In this document: positions 1 through 4,768 of the stretch, piece after piece
How positions within the stretch are numbered: the first letter of the stretch is position 1
Layout of the letters: the number at the start of each line of letters is the position of its first letter
NCBI GenBank assembly: GCA_018399855.1
Contig: JAGYNX010000166.1
Coordinates: 1-5,014, forward strand
Origin: Spirochaetota bacterium
GTDB taxonomy: Bacteria > Spirochaetota > UBA4802 > UB4802
Reading direction: 5' to 3'
Length of the DNA stretch: 5,014 nt
Notes under the pieces: generated by a model
The model's input: the letters and a program-made list of their open reading frames with translations, nothing else
The model's database searches: none
Told to the model about the DNA's origin: nothing
Translations under genes and position numbers: made by a program

Positions 1-1780
1 CCAGGCGCATGCATATCACGGTAAAAGGCATGCGGGACACGAAGGAGCCCGTGAAAGGATCAATCACGTCCTTCACCTTTTCTACGCTCCAGGGCAGTGC
101 CCTGCAGTAATGGGTGAACAGCAGAATCCGTTCGTAGTCACCGATCATCTTGCCGATTTTTGCCGCCTTTATCGCCTCGCCGGCAAATGCCTCTTTATCG
201 TGGCGCATAAAAAAACCGTCCCTGTGAAGGTAGCGCATGAATCCCTCATCCTCATCGTTGAACAGGGTGGAGAGTATATATGCCTGGTCTTCGGCCCTGG
301 CGATAAAGCCAGGCGTGAATGGACGGTACTTCCTTAAGGAATCAACCAGTATTCCGTTGGTGCCCCCGGTGACATGTATTCGCTGTATGCAGGAAGACTT
401 ACCGTCAGGGCCCCCCTGGCCGGTGTAGCGGGTCATCATCTCTGCTTCAGTTGAAAGGGCCTGCGGCAGGGGGCTGTAGAAAAAGAGGGTTTCCCCGTAG
501 TTGTCAGAAGAGGGAAAGGAAACGTCAGGGGTGAAAAGCCCATTTCCGATATCGCGTTCGTTCACCAGTGCCCCGGCAATGAGCCCAAGGTGTACACGGT
601 TGCCGTCGGCGTCGATGCCGTCGGCCCCCCACAGGGGTGTGGCAAGATGCTGAAATGCCGAGCGGCCCGTTTCTGCCACCAGCCTTTCCTGCGGAAACAC
701 CTGGTCAAGGTCGATCTTGAAGGTGCCCCGGGTTTTGGGCTCTACCAGTACCTGCCAGAAGGCGGTGATGGCCTTGAGAAAACTGTAATGCCTGCCGTAT
801 TTCCCGTCCACCCCGAAAACTTCGTTCAGCATGGCGGTATCATCGGTACCCAGCATTTCACGGCAGGCCGGCAGCAGCACTTCTTCAAGAATGCGGCGGG
901 TATCGTCTTCGGTGAATACGTAGACAGAAAGCCGTTTCAGGTTTGCATGCGCCTGCAGCTCATCCTGCAGGTAGCGCCGTGCAACCCGGTGCAGCCCCTC
1001 GTGGGTGACCGACACAGAGAGCAGGCAGGTAGCGTGGGTTTGCGGGTCTTTCATGCCTGCATTTTCTTCAAAGGCCAGGGCCTCTTCCAGTCCTTTCAAC
1101 CCGTAGATCACCTCGTTGTGTTCCGGCGGCGTTCCCAGCTGAACGGGGTGATCGTACCAGTACCGCTGCTCTTCTTCCATTATCCGGGGCACTACTGACT
1201 TTATGGAATCAGACAGCCCCAGTCTGCCAGGGTCAGTTCCGGCGGCCGGTACAGTAAGCAGGGCGTTTGACGTGAAGATGATCTCCTCCGCGGGGTTTGT
1301 CACGGGATGTTTATGCACCCGGGTGATGGTGACTTCACGTTTCTTTCGCAGGCTGGATATTTCGCTGTCCGTATCATCGGTATCAAAGTCTGCTTCGGGG
1401 AAGAACAGCCTGCGAAACAGGCGGGCAGCCCCGTATTCACCGGAGGTTATTTCGGTGTGCAGCCGGGCCATGGTGAGTGCGAAATCGGGATCTTCGTCAA
1501 GGCGGCATCTTACTTCCTGCAGCACAAGAGAGATGCCGGTAGTAAAAAAATCTTCAACAACATCCCACTCTGCAGGACGTGAAGGCTTCGCATCAGAACC
1601 ACCCCCCGCATGTGTATGCTCACCCAGCCCGTCCAGAAAAGAAACCACGCAGTCAAGCCCCCGCTTCAGGTCTTTGTGGGGTGAAAGTTTCTCACGGGCC
1701 GCGTCAAGGTCTATCCCCATGAGGGTTTTGTCCCTGGCCAGGGCCGAAATAATATCTTGAAACAGGGTGCTGTTATTCAC
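1..1780 (-). CDS. Large uncharacterised protein with GT-A glycosyltransferase-like C-terminal half (partial, 3' end off window)
   Basis: The frame is open for 593 codons from GTG 1780 to the left edge with no stop. The GTG start is chosen because a perfect GGAGG (1786-1790) sits 5 nt upstream and a good promoter lies just above; the next in-frame ATG is codon 21. Residues 1-200 are acidic, probably mostly helical, and I do not recognise them. Near residue 208 is a YWYDHPVQLG segment, and near 258 a strand-like LLSVSVTHEG. A hydrophobic-DxD motif, FKIDLDQVF, has D357 and D359, the usual metal/nucleotide-sugar motif of GT-A enzymes. Later come TGGTNGI and ARAEDQAY with E497-D498, like the acceptor-side Gly and catalytic ED motif of GT2-type enzymes. 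No signal peptide or clear membrane segment is visible. A sugar transferase is an inference from motif order; donor and acceptor cannot be named. The coding frame itself is secure. It is transcribed away from the antiporter gene. Confidence 0.6.
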   Translation of the reverse strand, partial: MNNSTLFQDIISALARDKTLMGIDLDAAREKLSPHKDLKRGLDCVVSFLDGLGEHTHAGGGSDAKPSRPAEWDVVEDFFTTGISLVLQEVRCRLDEDPDFALTMARLHTEITSGEYGAARLFRRLFFPEADFDTDDTDSEISSLRKKREVTITRVHKHPVTNPAEEIIFTSNALLTVPAAGTDPGRLGLSDSIKSVVPRIMEEEQRYWYDHPVQLGTPPEHNEVIYGLKGLEEALAFEENAGMKDPQTHATCLLSVSVTHEGLHRVARRYLQDELQAHANLKRLSVYVFTEDDTRRILEEVLLPACREMLGTDDTAMLNEVFGVDGKYGRHYSFLKAITAFWQVLVEPKTRGTFKIDLDQVFPQERLVAETGRSAFQHLATPLWGADGIDADGNRVHLGLIAGALVNERDIGNGLFTPDVSFPSSDNYGETLFFYSPLPQALSTEAEMMTRYTGQGGPDGKSSCIQRIHVTGGTNGILVDSLRKYRPFTPGFIARAEDQAYILSTLFNDEDEGFMRYLHRDGFFMRHDKEAFAGEAIKAAKIGKMIGDYERILLFTHYCRALPWSVEKVKDVIDPFTGSFVSRMPFTVICMRL

Positions 1781-1816
1781 GGCTGCCTCCGGGATGTAAG
1801 GGTAGGTGTACCCTGA

Positions 1817-1844
1817 AGTATGCAGCATATAGCCGCCGTGTCAA
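1817..1844 (-). promoter_or_regulatory. Sigma-70-type promoter for the leftward glycosyltransferase-like gene
   Basis: On the minus strand a perfect -35 TTGACA (1844-1839) is followed after 16 bp by CATACT (1822-1817), a 4/6 match to TATAAT. Transcription would start near 1810, giving a leader of about 30 nt with the GGAGG site at 1786-1790 and the GTG at 1780. The fit to the start codon supports both calls. Confidence 0.55.
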
Positions 1845-2047
1845 CGGAAAAAGCTGCGGGTAGGGGGCAGTGCCTTTCTCGTTTTATAGTTTCAGTATTT
1901 CGCGCAGGCAGTGGAAGGTACTCTTTAAGTGATATGCACAGGTAAACTGTATTCCTATCTGATACATAGAAAGAAAAATATGAATTATAACGAAATAACA
2001 GCATAGTCGGAAAAAACAATACAAATACTGTTGCTTTTAAAAAAATA
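1845..2047. other. Divergent intergenic spacer, no gene seen
   Basis: This is the middle of the 310-bp gap between the leftward glycosyltransferase-like gene and the rightward antiporter gene. It becomes strongly A/T-rich from about 1960 to 2047, which could act as an UP-like region for the antiporter promoter. I see no convincing small gene, terminator or long inverted repeat in it. Confidence 0.5.
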
Positions 2048-2056
2048 TGGTATAAT
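2048..2056 (+). promoter_or_regulatory. Extended -10 promoter of the antiporter gene
   Basis: TGG followed by a perfect TATAAT (2051-2056) makes an extended -10 element (TGnTATAAT). No good -35 lies at 16-18 bp, as expected for this class; a TTGCTT at 2031-2036 is too close at 14 bp. An A-rich stretch lies upstream. The start would be near 2063, giving a leader of about 28 nt that includes the GGAGG at 2077-2081. Confidence 0.6.
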
Positions 2057-2090
2057 GCAGCATTAATTAATAACCCGGAGGAAACGGGCC

Positions 2091-3068
2091 ATGCTGGTAA
2101 ATGGGTTACTGTTGCTGGTTGGATTCGTATTTTTATTGAAAGGGGCTGACTTCTTTGTTGAAGCGGCCTCATCACTGGCCAGGAAAATGCGGGTATCCGA
2201 GATCGCCATCGGGTTAACGGTGGTTTCATTTGGTACCTCGGCACCTGAGTTACTGGTTAACGTGATGGCAAGCGTGCAGGGGAGCAGCAGCCTTGTTCTT
2301 TCAAATGTAATTGGCAGTAATATCTTTAATATACTGTTGATACTTGGTGTGTCCGGTTTAATCTACCCCCTGGTGGTACAGAAGAATACAGTTTGGAAAG
2401 AGATCCCTTTCTCCCTGCTGGCGGTAGTGATGTTGTTTACCAGCGTAACAATGATATGCTCACTGCCGGGTGAAGGACTTACCATATCCAGGCTGGAGGG
2501 GATGATATTTCTTGTTATATTTGTTGCCTTCCTTTTGTACGTATACAGGATATCCGGTATTGATGCCTCTATTGATGTCCCCCTAGAACACATGTCTACA
2601 TTAAAAATCATACTTTTCCTGCTTGTGGGGATACTTGGCCTGGTGATAGGAGGCAGGTTTGTTGTTACCGGTGCTGTTGCCCTTTCATCAGCACTTGGTA
2701 TAAGCCAGCGTATAATCGGACTTACCGTAGTGTCAGCAGGTACTTCACTTCCCGAACTGGCCACTTCAGCGGTAGCAGCCTACAGGCAGAAAAGTGACAT
2801 GGCGGTAGGCAATGTTATCGGGTCAAACATATTTAACATATTATTCATCCTCGGTATAAGTGCCATAATTCTGCCAGTGGAATATGACCGGGCATTTAAC
2901 GTGGAGATGATCATACTGGGCGTTGCCACCCTCTTTCTTTTTATCGCCATGTTTACCGGCAGGAAAAGAAAGCTGGATCGCTGGGAAGCTTTAATCATGT
3001 TGCTGGTGTTTCTTATGTACCTGGTTTACCTGATTGCAGGGTCTGACTTGTACCTACAAATCAGATAA
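2091..3068 (+). CDS. CaCA-family sodium/calcium exchanger-like membrane antiporter (YrbG type)
   Basis: The 325-residue integral membrane protein has the length and two-fold internal repeat of bacterial CaCA exchangers, which swap Ca2+ (or a related cation) for Na+ or H+ across the inner membrane. The alpha-1 repeat runs from G41 to N80 (GLTVVSFGTSAPEL with E53, then NVIGSNIFNIL). The alpha-2 repeat runs from G210 to N249 (GLTVVSAGTSLPEL with E222, then GNVIGSNIFNIL). The two glutamates and the GSN asparagines are the expected cation ligands. About ten hydrophobic segments are present, with a hydrophilic loop near residues 150-165. In alpha-1 the residue before NVIGSN is serine (S71) instead of the glycine seen in alpha-2. 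GGAGG at 2077-2081, 9 nt before the ATG, fixes the start. The last seven codons (LYLQIR and stop) lie inside the left inverted repeat of the element at 3047-3666, so the native C-terminus may have been replaced. The transported ion cannot be told from sequence. Confidence 0.9.
   Translation: MLVNGLLLLVGFVFLLKGADFFVEAASSLARKMRVSEIAIGLTVVSFGTSAPELLVNVMASVQGSSSLVLSNVIGSNIFNILLILGVSGLIYPLVVQKNTVWKEIPFSLLAVVMLFTSVTMICSLPGEGLTISRLEGMIFLVIFVAFLLYVYRISGIDASIDVPLEHMSTLKIILFLLVGILGLVIGGRFVVTGAVALSSALGISQRIIGLTVVSAGTSLPELATSAVAAYRQKSDMAVGNVIGSNIFNILFILGISAIILPVEYDRAFNVEMIILGVATLFLFIAMFTGRKRKLDRWEALIMLLVFLMYLVYLIAGSDLYLQIR
3047..3066 (+). repeat. Left outer terminal inverted repeat
   Basis: Twenty bases matching the reverse complement of 3647-3666 with two differences (T/C at 3055, A/G at 3064). 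It overlaps the final codons of the antiporter gene and the first base of its TAA stop. Confidence 0.75.
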
Positions 3069-3114
3069 TTTATTGAATACTGCAAACTATCCTGTTTCTT
3101 TTGTCCCCCTCCCT
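3057..3114 (+). repeat. Direct repeat copy A
   Basis: It matches 3587-3644 at 52 of 58 positions, offset 530 bp. Differences are at 3075, 3091, 3099, 3103, 3107 and 3108. Copy A contains the antiporter stop codon and also the stop codon of the minus-strand DUF559 frame (3087-3089). Confidence 0.8.
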
Positions 3115-3533
3115 TGATGGGAGGCCGACGCGTTTTGCGACGTCCTGTCGCACGTCGGCACCAACCTCATCCTGAGAACGTGGGTTAGGGGAGGGTGTGT
3201 TGCACATACTTCTACCAGATGTTCAAGCACTCCATCAATATTATTCATGACATCATTATTCCAGTATCGTATCACTGTAAATCCCTGTGAGTTTAACCAT
3301 CCATCTCTTTCATTGTCTTTATCTTTATCATCTATATGCTGACTTCCATCTAACTCTATGATCAATTTGTTTTCAAAACATACAAAATCGACAATATAAT
3401 TCCCTATCGGCTGCTGTCTCCTGAACTTCAACCCCATTAATTGACGGGATCTCAGATGTTTCCACAACAGCTTTTCAACATCTGTTTGATTTCTGCGAAG
3501 TTGTCTTGAAAAATTTACAATATCTTTTTTCAT
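3087..3533 (-). CDS. DUF559-domain protein, Vsr-like PD-(D/E)XK endonuclease fold
   Basis: The 148-residue protein carries a complete DUF559 domain at about residues 8-109. Motifs in order: LRRNQTDVEKLLW with E20, KFRRQQPIGNYIVDF with D49, LIIELDGSQH with E60, D62 and H66, and GFTVIRYWNNDVM near 84-96. The D49, E60-x-D62 and H66 arrangement is that of Vsr/restriction-like nucleases, so DNA cleavage or nicking is a reasonable expectation; no DUF559 function is established here. Family members usually end soon after the VLEHLVEV helix. Residues 111-148 are instead translated from the GC-rich repeats and direct repeat A, so the tail is probably non-functional. The ATG at 3533 has only a weak upstream ribosome site. 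The gene is the sole passenger of the nested element, is more A/T-rich in its core than its flanks, and has no methyltransferase partner in the window. Confidence 0.85.
   Translation of the reverse strand: MKKDIVNFSRQLRRNQTDVEKLLWKHLRSRQLMGLKFRRQQPIGNYIVDFVCFENKLIIELDGSQHIDDKDKDNERDGWLNSQGFTVIRYWNNDVMNNIDGVLEHLVEVCATHPPLTHVLRMRLVPTCDRTSQNASASHQGRGTKETG
3108..3124. repeat. Left GC-rich palindrome of the inner cassette
   Basis: CCTCCC and GGGAGG arms flank the loop TTGAT. No T-run follows on either strand, so it is not a standard intrinsic terminator. It overlaps the end of direct repeat A and encodes part of the odd C-terminal tail of the DUF559 protein. Confidence 0.65.
3124..3159. repeat. 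Bulged REP-like hairpin
   Basis: GCCGACG (3124-3130) pairs with CGTCGGC (3153-3159), and TGCGAC (3136-3141) pairs with GTCGCA (3147-3152). This leaves a 5-nt bulge (3131-3135) and a GTCCT loop: 13 pairs in 36 nt. It lies within the repeat-derived tail of the DUF559 frame and has no counterpart at the other end of the cassette. Confidence 0.6.
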
Positions 3534-3557
3534 ATACGCAACTCACCCCCACCCCGG

Positions 3558-3580
3558 CCCTCCCCCATCAAGGGGGAGGG
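3558..3580. repeat. Right GC-rich palindrome of the inner cassette
   Basis: Nine-base arms CCCTCCCCC (3558-3566) and GGGGGAGGG (3572-3580) flank the loop ATCAA. It is longer than its left partner but shares the CCCATCAAGGG core in the opposite orientation. No U-tract follows, so an intrinsic terminator role is unlikely. Confidence 0.7.
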
Positions 3581-3586
3581 AGTAGG

Positions 3587-3644
3587 CAAATCAGATAATT
3601 TATTTAATACTGCAAACTATTCTGTTTCCTTTATCCATCTCCCT
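3587..3644 (+). repeat. Direct repeat copy B
   Basis: Second copy of the 58-bp repeat (52/58 to 3057-3114), starting at the same CAAATCAGATAA that ends the antiporter gene. The right outer inverted repeat begins 2 bp after it. It lies in the untranslated leader of the DUF559 gene. Confidence 0.8.
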
Positions 3645-3646
3645 CA

Positions 3647-3666
3647 ATCCGATTTGTGGGTACAAG
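3647..3666 (-). repeat. Right outer terminal inverted repeat
   Basis: Its plus-strand sequence is ATCCGATTTGTGGGTACAAG. The reverse complement matches the left repeat at 18/20. The base after it begins the -10 box of a leftward promoter. Confidence 0.75.
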
Positions 3667-3694
3667 ATTATATCACGGGTCACATGAATGTAAA
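3667..3694 (-). promoter_or_regulatory. Leftward promoter abutting the element, likely driving DUF559
   Basis: On the minus strand TTTACA (3694-3689, 5/6 to TTGACA) is followed after 16 bp by TATAAT (3672-3667) with an upstream TGA, making an extended -10. The start would be near 3660 inside the right inverted repeat, giving a DUF559 leader of about 127 nt across direct repeat B and the right hairpin. The promoter lies just outside the element, so it may be host DNA captured by insertion, or the element boundary may be drawn slightly too far left. Confidence 0.5.
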
Positions 3695-3747
3695 CCGGAA
3701 TTTAAATCACTACCCAAAGATAAGAATGCATTTTCCACAAAAACCCC

Positions 3748-3775
3748 TTGACAAAAACCTTACCCCGTAAAGAAT
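3748..3775 (+). promoter_or_regulatory. Promoter of the GntR regulator-betA operon
   Basis: A perfect -35 TTGACA (3748-3753) is followed after 16 bp by AAGAAT (3770-3775), a 4/6 match to TATAAT. The -10 overlaps the first operator palindrome, so a bound repressor would exclude RNA polymerase. Transcription would begin near 3782 and leave an unusually long leader of about 190 nt. Confidence 0.5.
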
Positions 3776-3787
3776 GGTACTACCATT
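3773..3787. promoter_or_regulatory. Operator 1 of the GntR/FadR-type regulator
   Basis: AATGGTACTACCATT is a perfect 15-bp palindrome around a central C. TGGT-n3-ACCA is the general shape of FadR-subfamily operators. An identical copy lies at 3943-3957. It overlaps the probable -10 box, which points to autorepression. Confidence 0.75.
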
Positions 3788-3803
3788 AAGAAGCGTATCT
3801 AAC

Positions 3804-3836
3804 CTGGTAATTCAGCAATTAATGCGGAATTACCAG
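3804..3836. repeat. Long imperfect palindrome in the regulator leader
   Basis: CTGGTAATTC (3804-3813) and GAATTACCAG (3827-3836) are perfect arms. After one mismatch (3814/3826), GCA and TGC continue the stem to a 5-nt loop (3818-3822), giving 13 pairs in 33 nt. No T-run follows, so it is not a standard terminator. It could be a leader RNA stem-loop or a further protein site, since its outer arms share TGGTA/TACCA with the operators. Confidence 0.65.
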
Positions 3837-3882
3837 TCATCGTTCGTCAATATCGAAAAAATGTAATCTCAAGGGTACTGGT

Positions 3883-3942
3883 ATGCCCATTCCGGCAGGT
3901 TTATTGCCTGTCATGGTGCGGACATACGTATGCAAAAAATAA
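3883..3942 (+). CDS. Possible 19-codon leader peptide
   Basis: ATG 3883 opens a frame encoding MPIPAGLLPVMVRTYVCKK that ends with TAA at 3940-3942, exactly one base before operator 2. An AAGGG (3871-3875) lies 7 nt upstream and could serve as a ribosome site. It sits in the long leader of the regulator gene. There is no attenuator-like codon run beyond three prolines, and such a short frame can occur by chance, so translation is doubtful. It is listed because it fills an otherwise unexplained leader. Confidence 0.2.
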   Translation: MPIPAGLLPVMVRTYVCKK

Positions 3943-3957
3943 AATGGTACTACCATT
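3943..3957. promoter_or_regulatory. Operator 2 of the GntR/FadR-type regulator
   Basis: Exact second copy of AATGGTACTACCATT, centred 170 bp from operator 1 (about 16.2 helical turns) and ending 18 bp before the regulator start codon. The identical pair suggests cooperative binding or looping, or a roadblock to elongation or to a second weak promoter. Confidence 0.75.
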
Positions 3958-3975
3958 ATCGGGAAGGTAGAACAA

Positions 3976-4716
3976 ATGAGCGAAAACGGCCTTTCGGGCA
4001 ACGGCGAACCCATGTTCACACCCGTACGGGTAGGGCGTGCCGGTGAAGACGTTGCCCTGCAGATCGAGGCGGCAGTCATCAGCGGTAAGATCAAGCCGGG
4101 TGACCGTCTGCCCAGCGAACGGGAGTTGCAGGTACAGTTCAAGACGGGCCGCGGAGTGATCCGTGAGGCGTTACGGGCGTTAAAGCAGAAAGATCTTATC
4201 GAGATCCGTAAAGGTGCACGGGGTGGAGCATTTGTAAAACAGGTAGACGTTGCCAACGTGAGTGAGTCGCTGGCCCTCTACCTGAAGCAGCATGATGTAT
4301 CACCCGAGTATATCATCGAGTTTCGTGAAAGCATCGACAGGTCTATCACATCTCTTGCCATAGCCCGTGGAACTATTGAGGAAAAAAACGCACTGGTTGA
4401 AGGAACAAGAAAACTTGAATCAACCCTGCAGTCTGAAGAACCGGACATGACCTCTGTAGGAGAGATGGACCGTGAATTGAACATGCAGCTTGCCAGGATG
4501 GCGCACAACCCGGTGTATGAATGGATGATGGGGGCACTGCAGCTTGGATTCAGTTCTTACGATTACGCACTGTATGAAGACCCCGAATACAGGATGCAGA
4601 CCGTTGCCAACTGGATAGAGACCGCAGAAGAAATAAGGGCCGCAGAACCCGCAAAAGCGCTGGCAAGTATTACCATGCATTATGTGCTGCTTAGAAAGAG
4701 GGTAAAGAAAATTTAG
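3976..4716 (+). CDS. GntR-family transcriptional regulator, FadR subfamily (FCD ligand domain)
   Basis: The 246-residue protein has an N-terminal winged helix-turn-helix at about residues 22-90: GKIKPGDRLPSERELQ at 37-52, then TGRGVIREALRALKQKDLIEIRKGARGGAFV. This is followed by an all-helical FCD domain at about 110-240. GntR/FadR proteins bind palindromic TGGT-n-ACCA operators as dimers and release on ligand binding. Usual FCD domains carry metal-binding histidines; here the 'D-x-x-F-H' position reads D165-x-x-L-N169, the second histidine position is W213, and only H235 remains, so metal binding is doubtful. GGGAAGG (3961-3967), 8 nt before the ATG, supports the start. Downstream betA lies 52 bp away on the same strand, and twin operators lie upstream, so it is probably an autoregulated repressor of choline oxidation. 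The effector is inferred, not shown. Confidence 0.9.
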   Translation: MSENGLSGNGEPMFTPVRVGRAGEDVALQIEAAVISGKIKPGDRLPSERELQVQFKTGRGVIREALRALKQKDLIEIRKGARGGAFVKQVDVANVSESLALYLKQHDVSPEYIIEFRESIDRSITSLAIARGTIEEKNALVEGTRKLESTLQSEEPDMTSVGEMDRELNMQLARMAHNPVYEWMMGALQLGFSSYDYALYEDPEYRMQTVANWIETAEEIRAAEPAKALASITMHYVLLRKRVKKI

Positions 4717-4724
4717 GACAATCC

Positions 4725-4742
4725 GGGTTCACAGGTGAGCCC
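4725..4742. other. Small stem-loop between the regulator and betA
   Basis: GGGTTCA and TGAGCCC form a 7-pair stem (one T-G pair) around CAGG. No T-tract follows on either strand, so it should not end transcription and the two genes can be cotranscribed. It could tune mRNA stability or be incidental. Confidence 0.35.
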
Positions 4743-4768
4743 ATAAAAATCATAACTACGGAGGCATC

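Larger units (their letters stand above)
3105..3580. other. Inner cassette bounded by inverted GC-rich hairpin ends around DUF559
   Basis: Each side of the DUF559 gene reads outward through a C-rich tract with CACCC and CCAACCC-like words, then a GGCC, then a hairpin whose core is CCCATCAAGGG. This core is at 3564-3574 on the plus strand and at 3121-3111 on the minus strand. Because the loop ATCAA is asymmetric, the two ends are truly inverted and not merely both palindromic. The left end also carries an extra bulged hairpin (3124-3159). The whole resembles a small cassette with matching ends; mobility is inferred. Confidence 0.5.
3047..3666. mobile_element. Putative 620-bp element with 20-bp terminal inverted repeats carrying a DUF559 gene
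   Basis: The left end CTTGTACCTACAAATCAGAT (3047-3066) and the reverse complement of the right end (3647-3666) agree at 18 of 20 positions. Inside lie a 58-bp direct repeat pair, two GC-rich hairpins in inverted orientation and one nuclease-domain gene on the minus strand. No transposase is encoded and no target-site duplication is visible outside the inverted repeats (left flank GGTCTGA, right flank ATTATAT). Joining the left 10 bp to copy B and the right repeat gives an ancestral element of about 90 bp, like a MITE or a long terminator-like hairpin, into which the DUF559 cassette was later placed. That history is inference; the repeats themselves are visible. Confidence 0.55.

Noticed and set aside
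590..1760. Long plus-strand open frames (590-1198 and 1203-1760)
   Set aside because: They lie opposite the continuous 593-codon minus-strand frame that has a promoter, GGAGG site and GT-A motifs. Their translations show low-complexity serine or mixed composition and no family features.
1777..2244. 155-codon minus-strand frame across the divergent intergenic region
   Set aside because: It overlaps the antiporter start, both promoters and the upstream gene's ribosome site, and its product shows no recognisable motif.
2363..2998. Minus-strand frames opposite the antiporter (2363-2764, 2780-2998)
   Set aside because: These are antisense shadows of a gene whose own frame carries both conserved alpha repeats.
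3108..3580. GC-rich hairpins at 3108-3124 and 3558-3580 as intrinsic terminators
   Set aside because: Neither hairpin is followed by a T-run on either strand. Their paired inverted orientation fits cassette ends better.
3558..3666. CRISPR-like array from the repeated segments around DUF559
   Set aside because: There are only two copies of the direct repeat, 530 bp apart, with a gene between them. No regular spacers and no cas genes are present.
3822..3866. Fourteen-codon frame starting in the loop of the leader palindrome
   Set aside because: No ribosome binding site precedes it and its start is at the edge of the stem-loop, so there is no support for translation.
3923..3932. Perfect 10-bp palindrome CATACGTATG upstream of operator 2
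   Set aside because: It is short enough to occur by chance, is not repeated in the window and does not resemble the operator core, so it is not called as a site.
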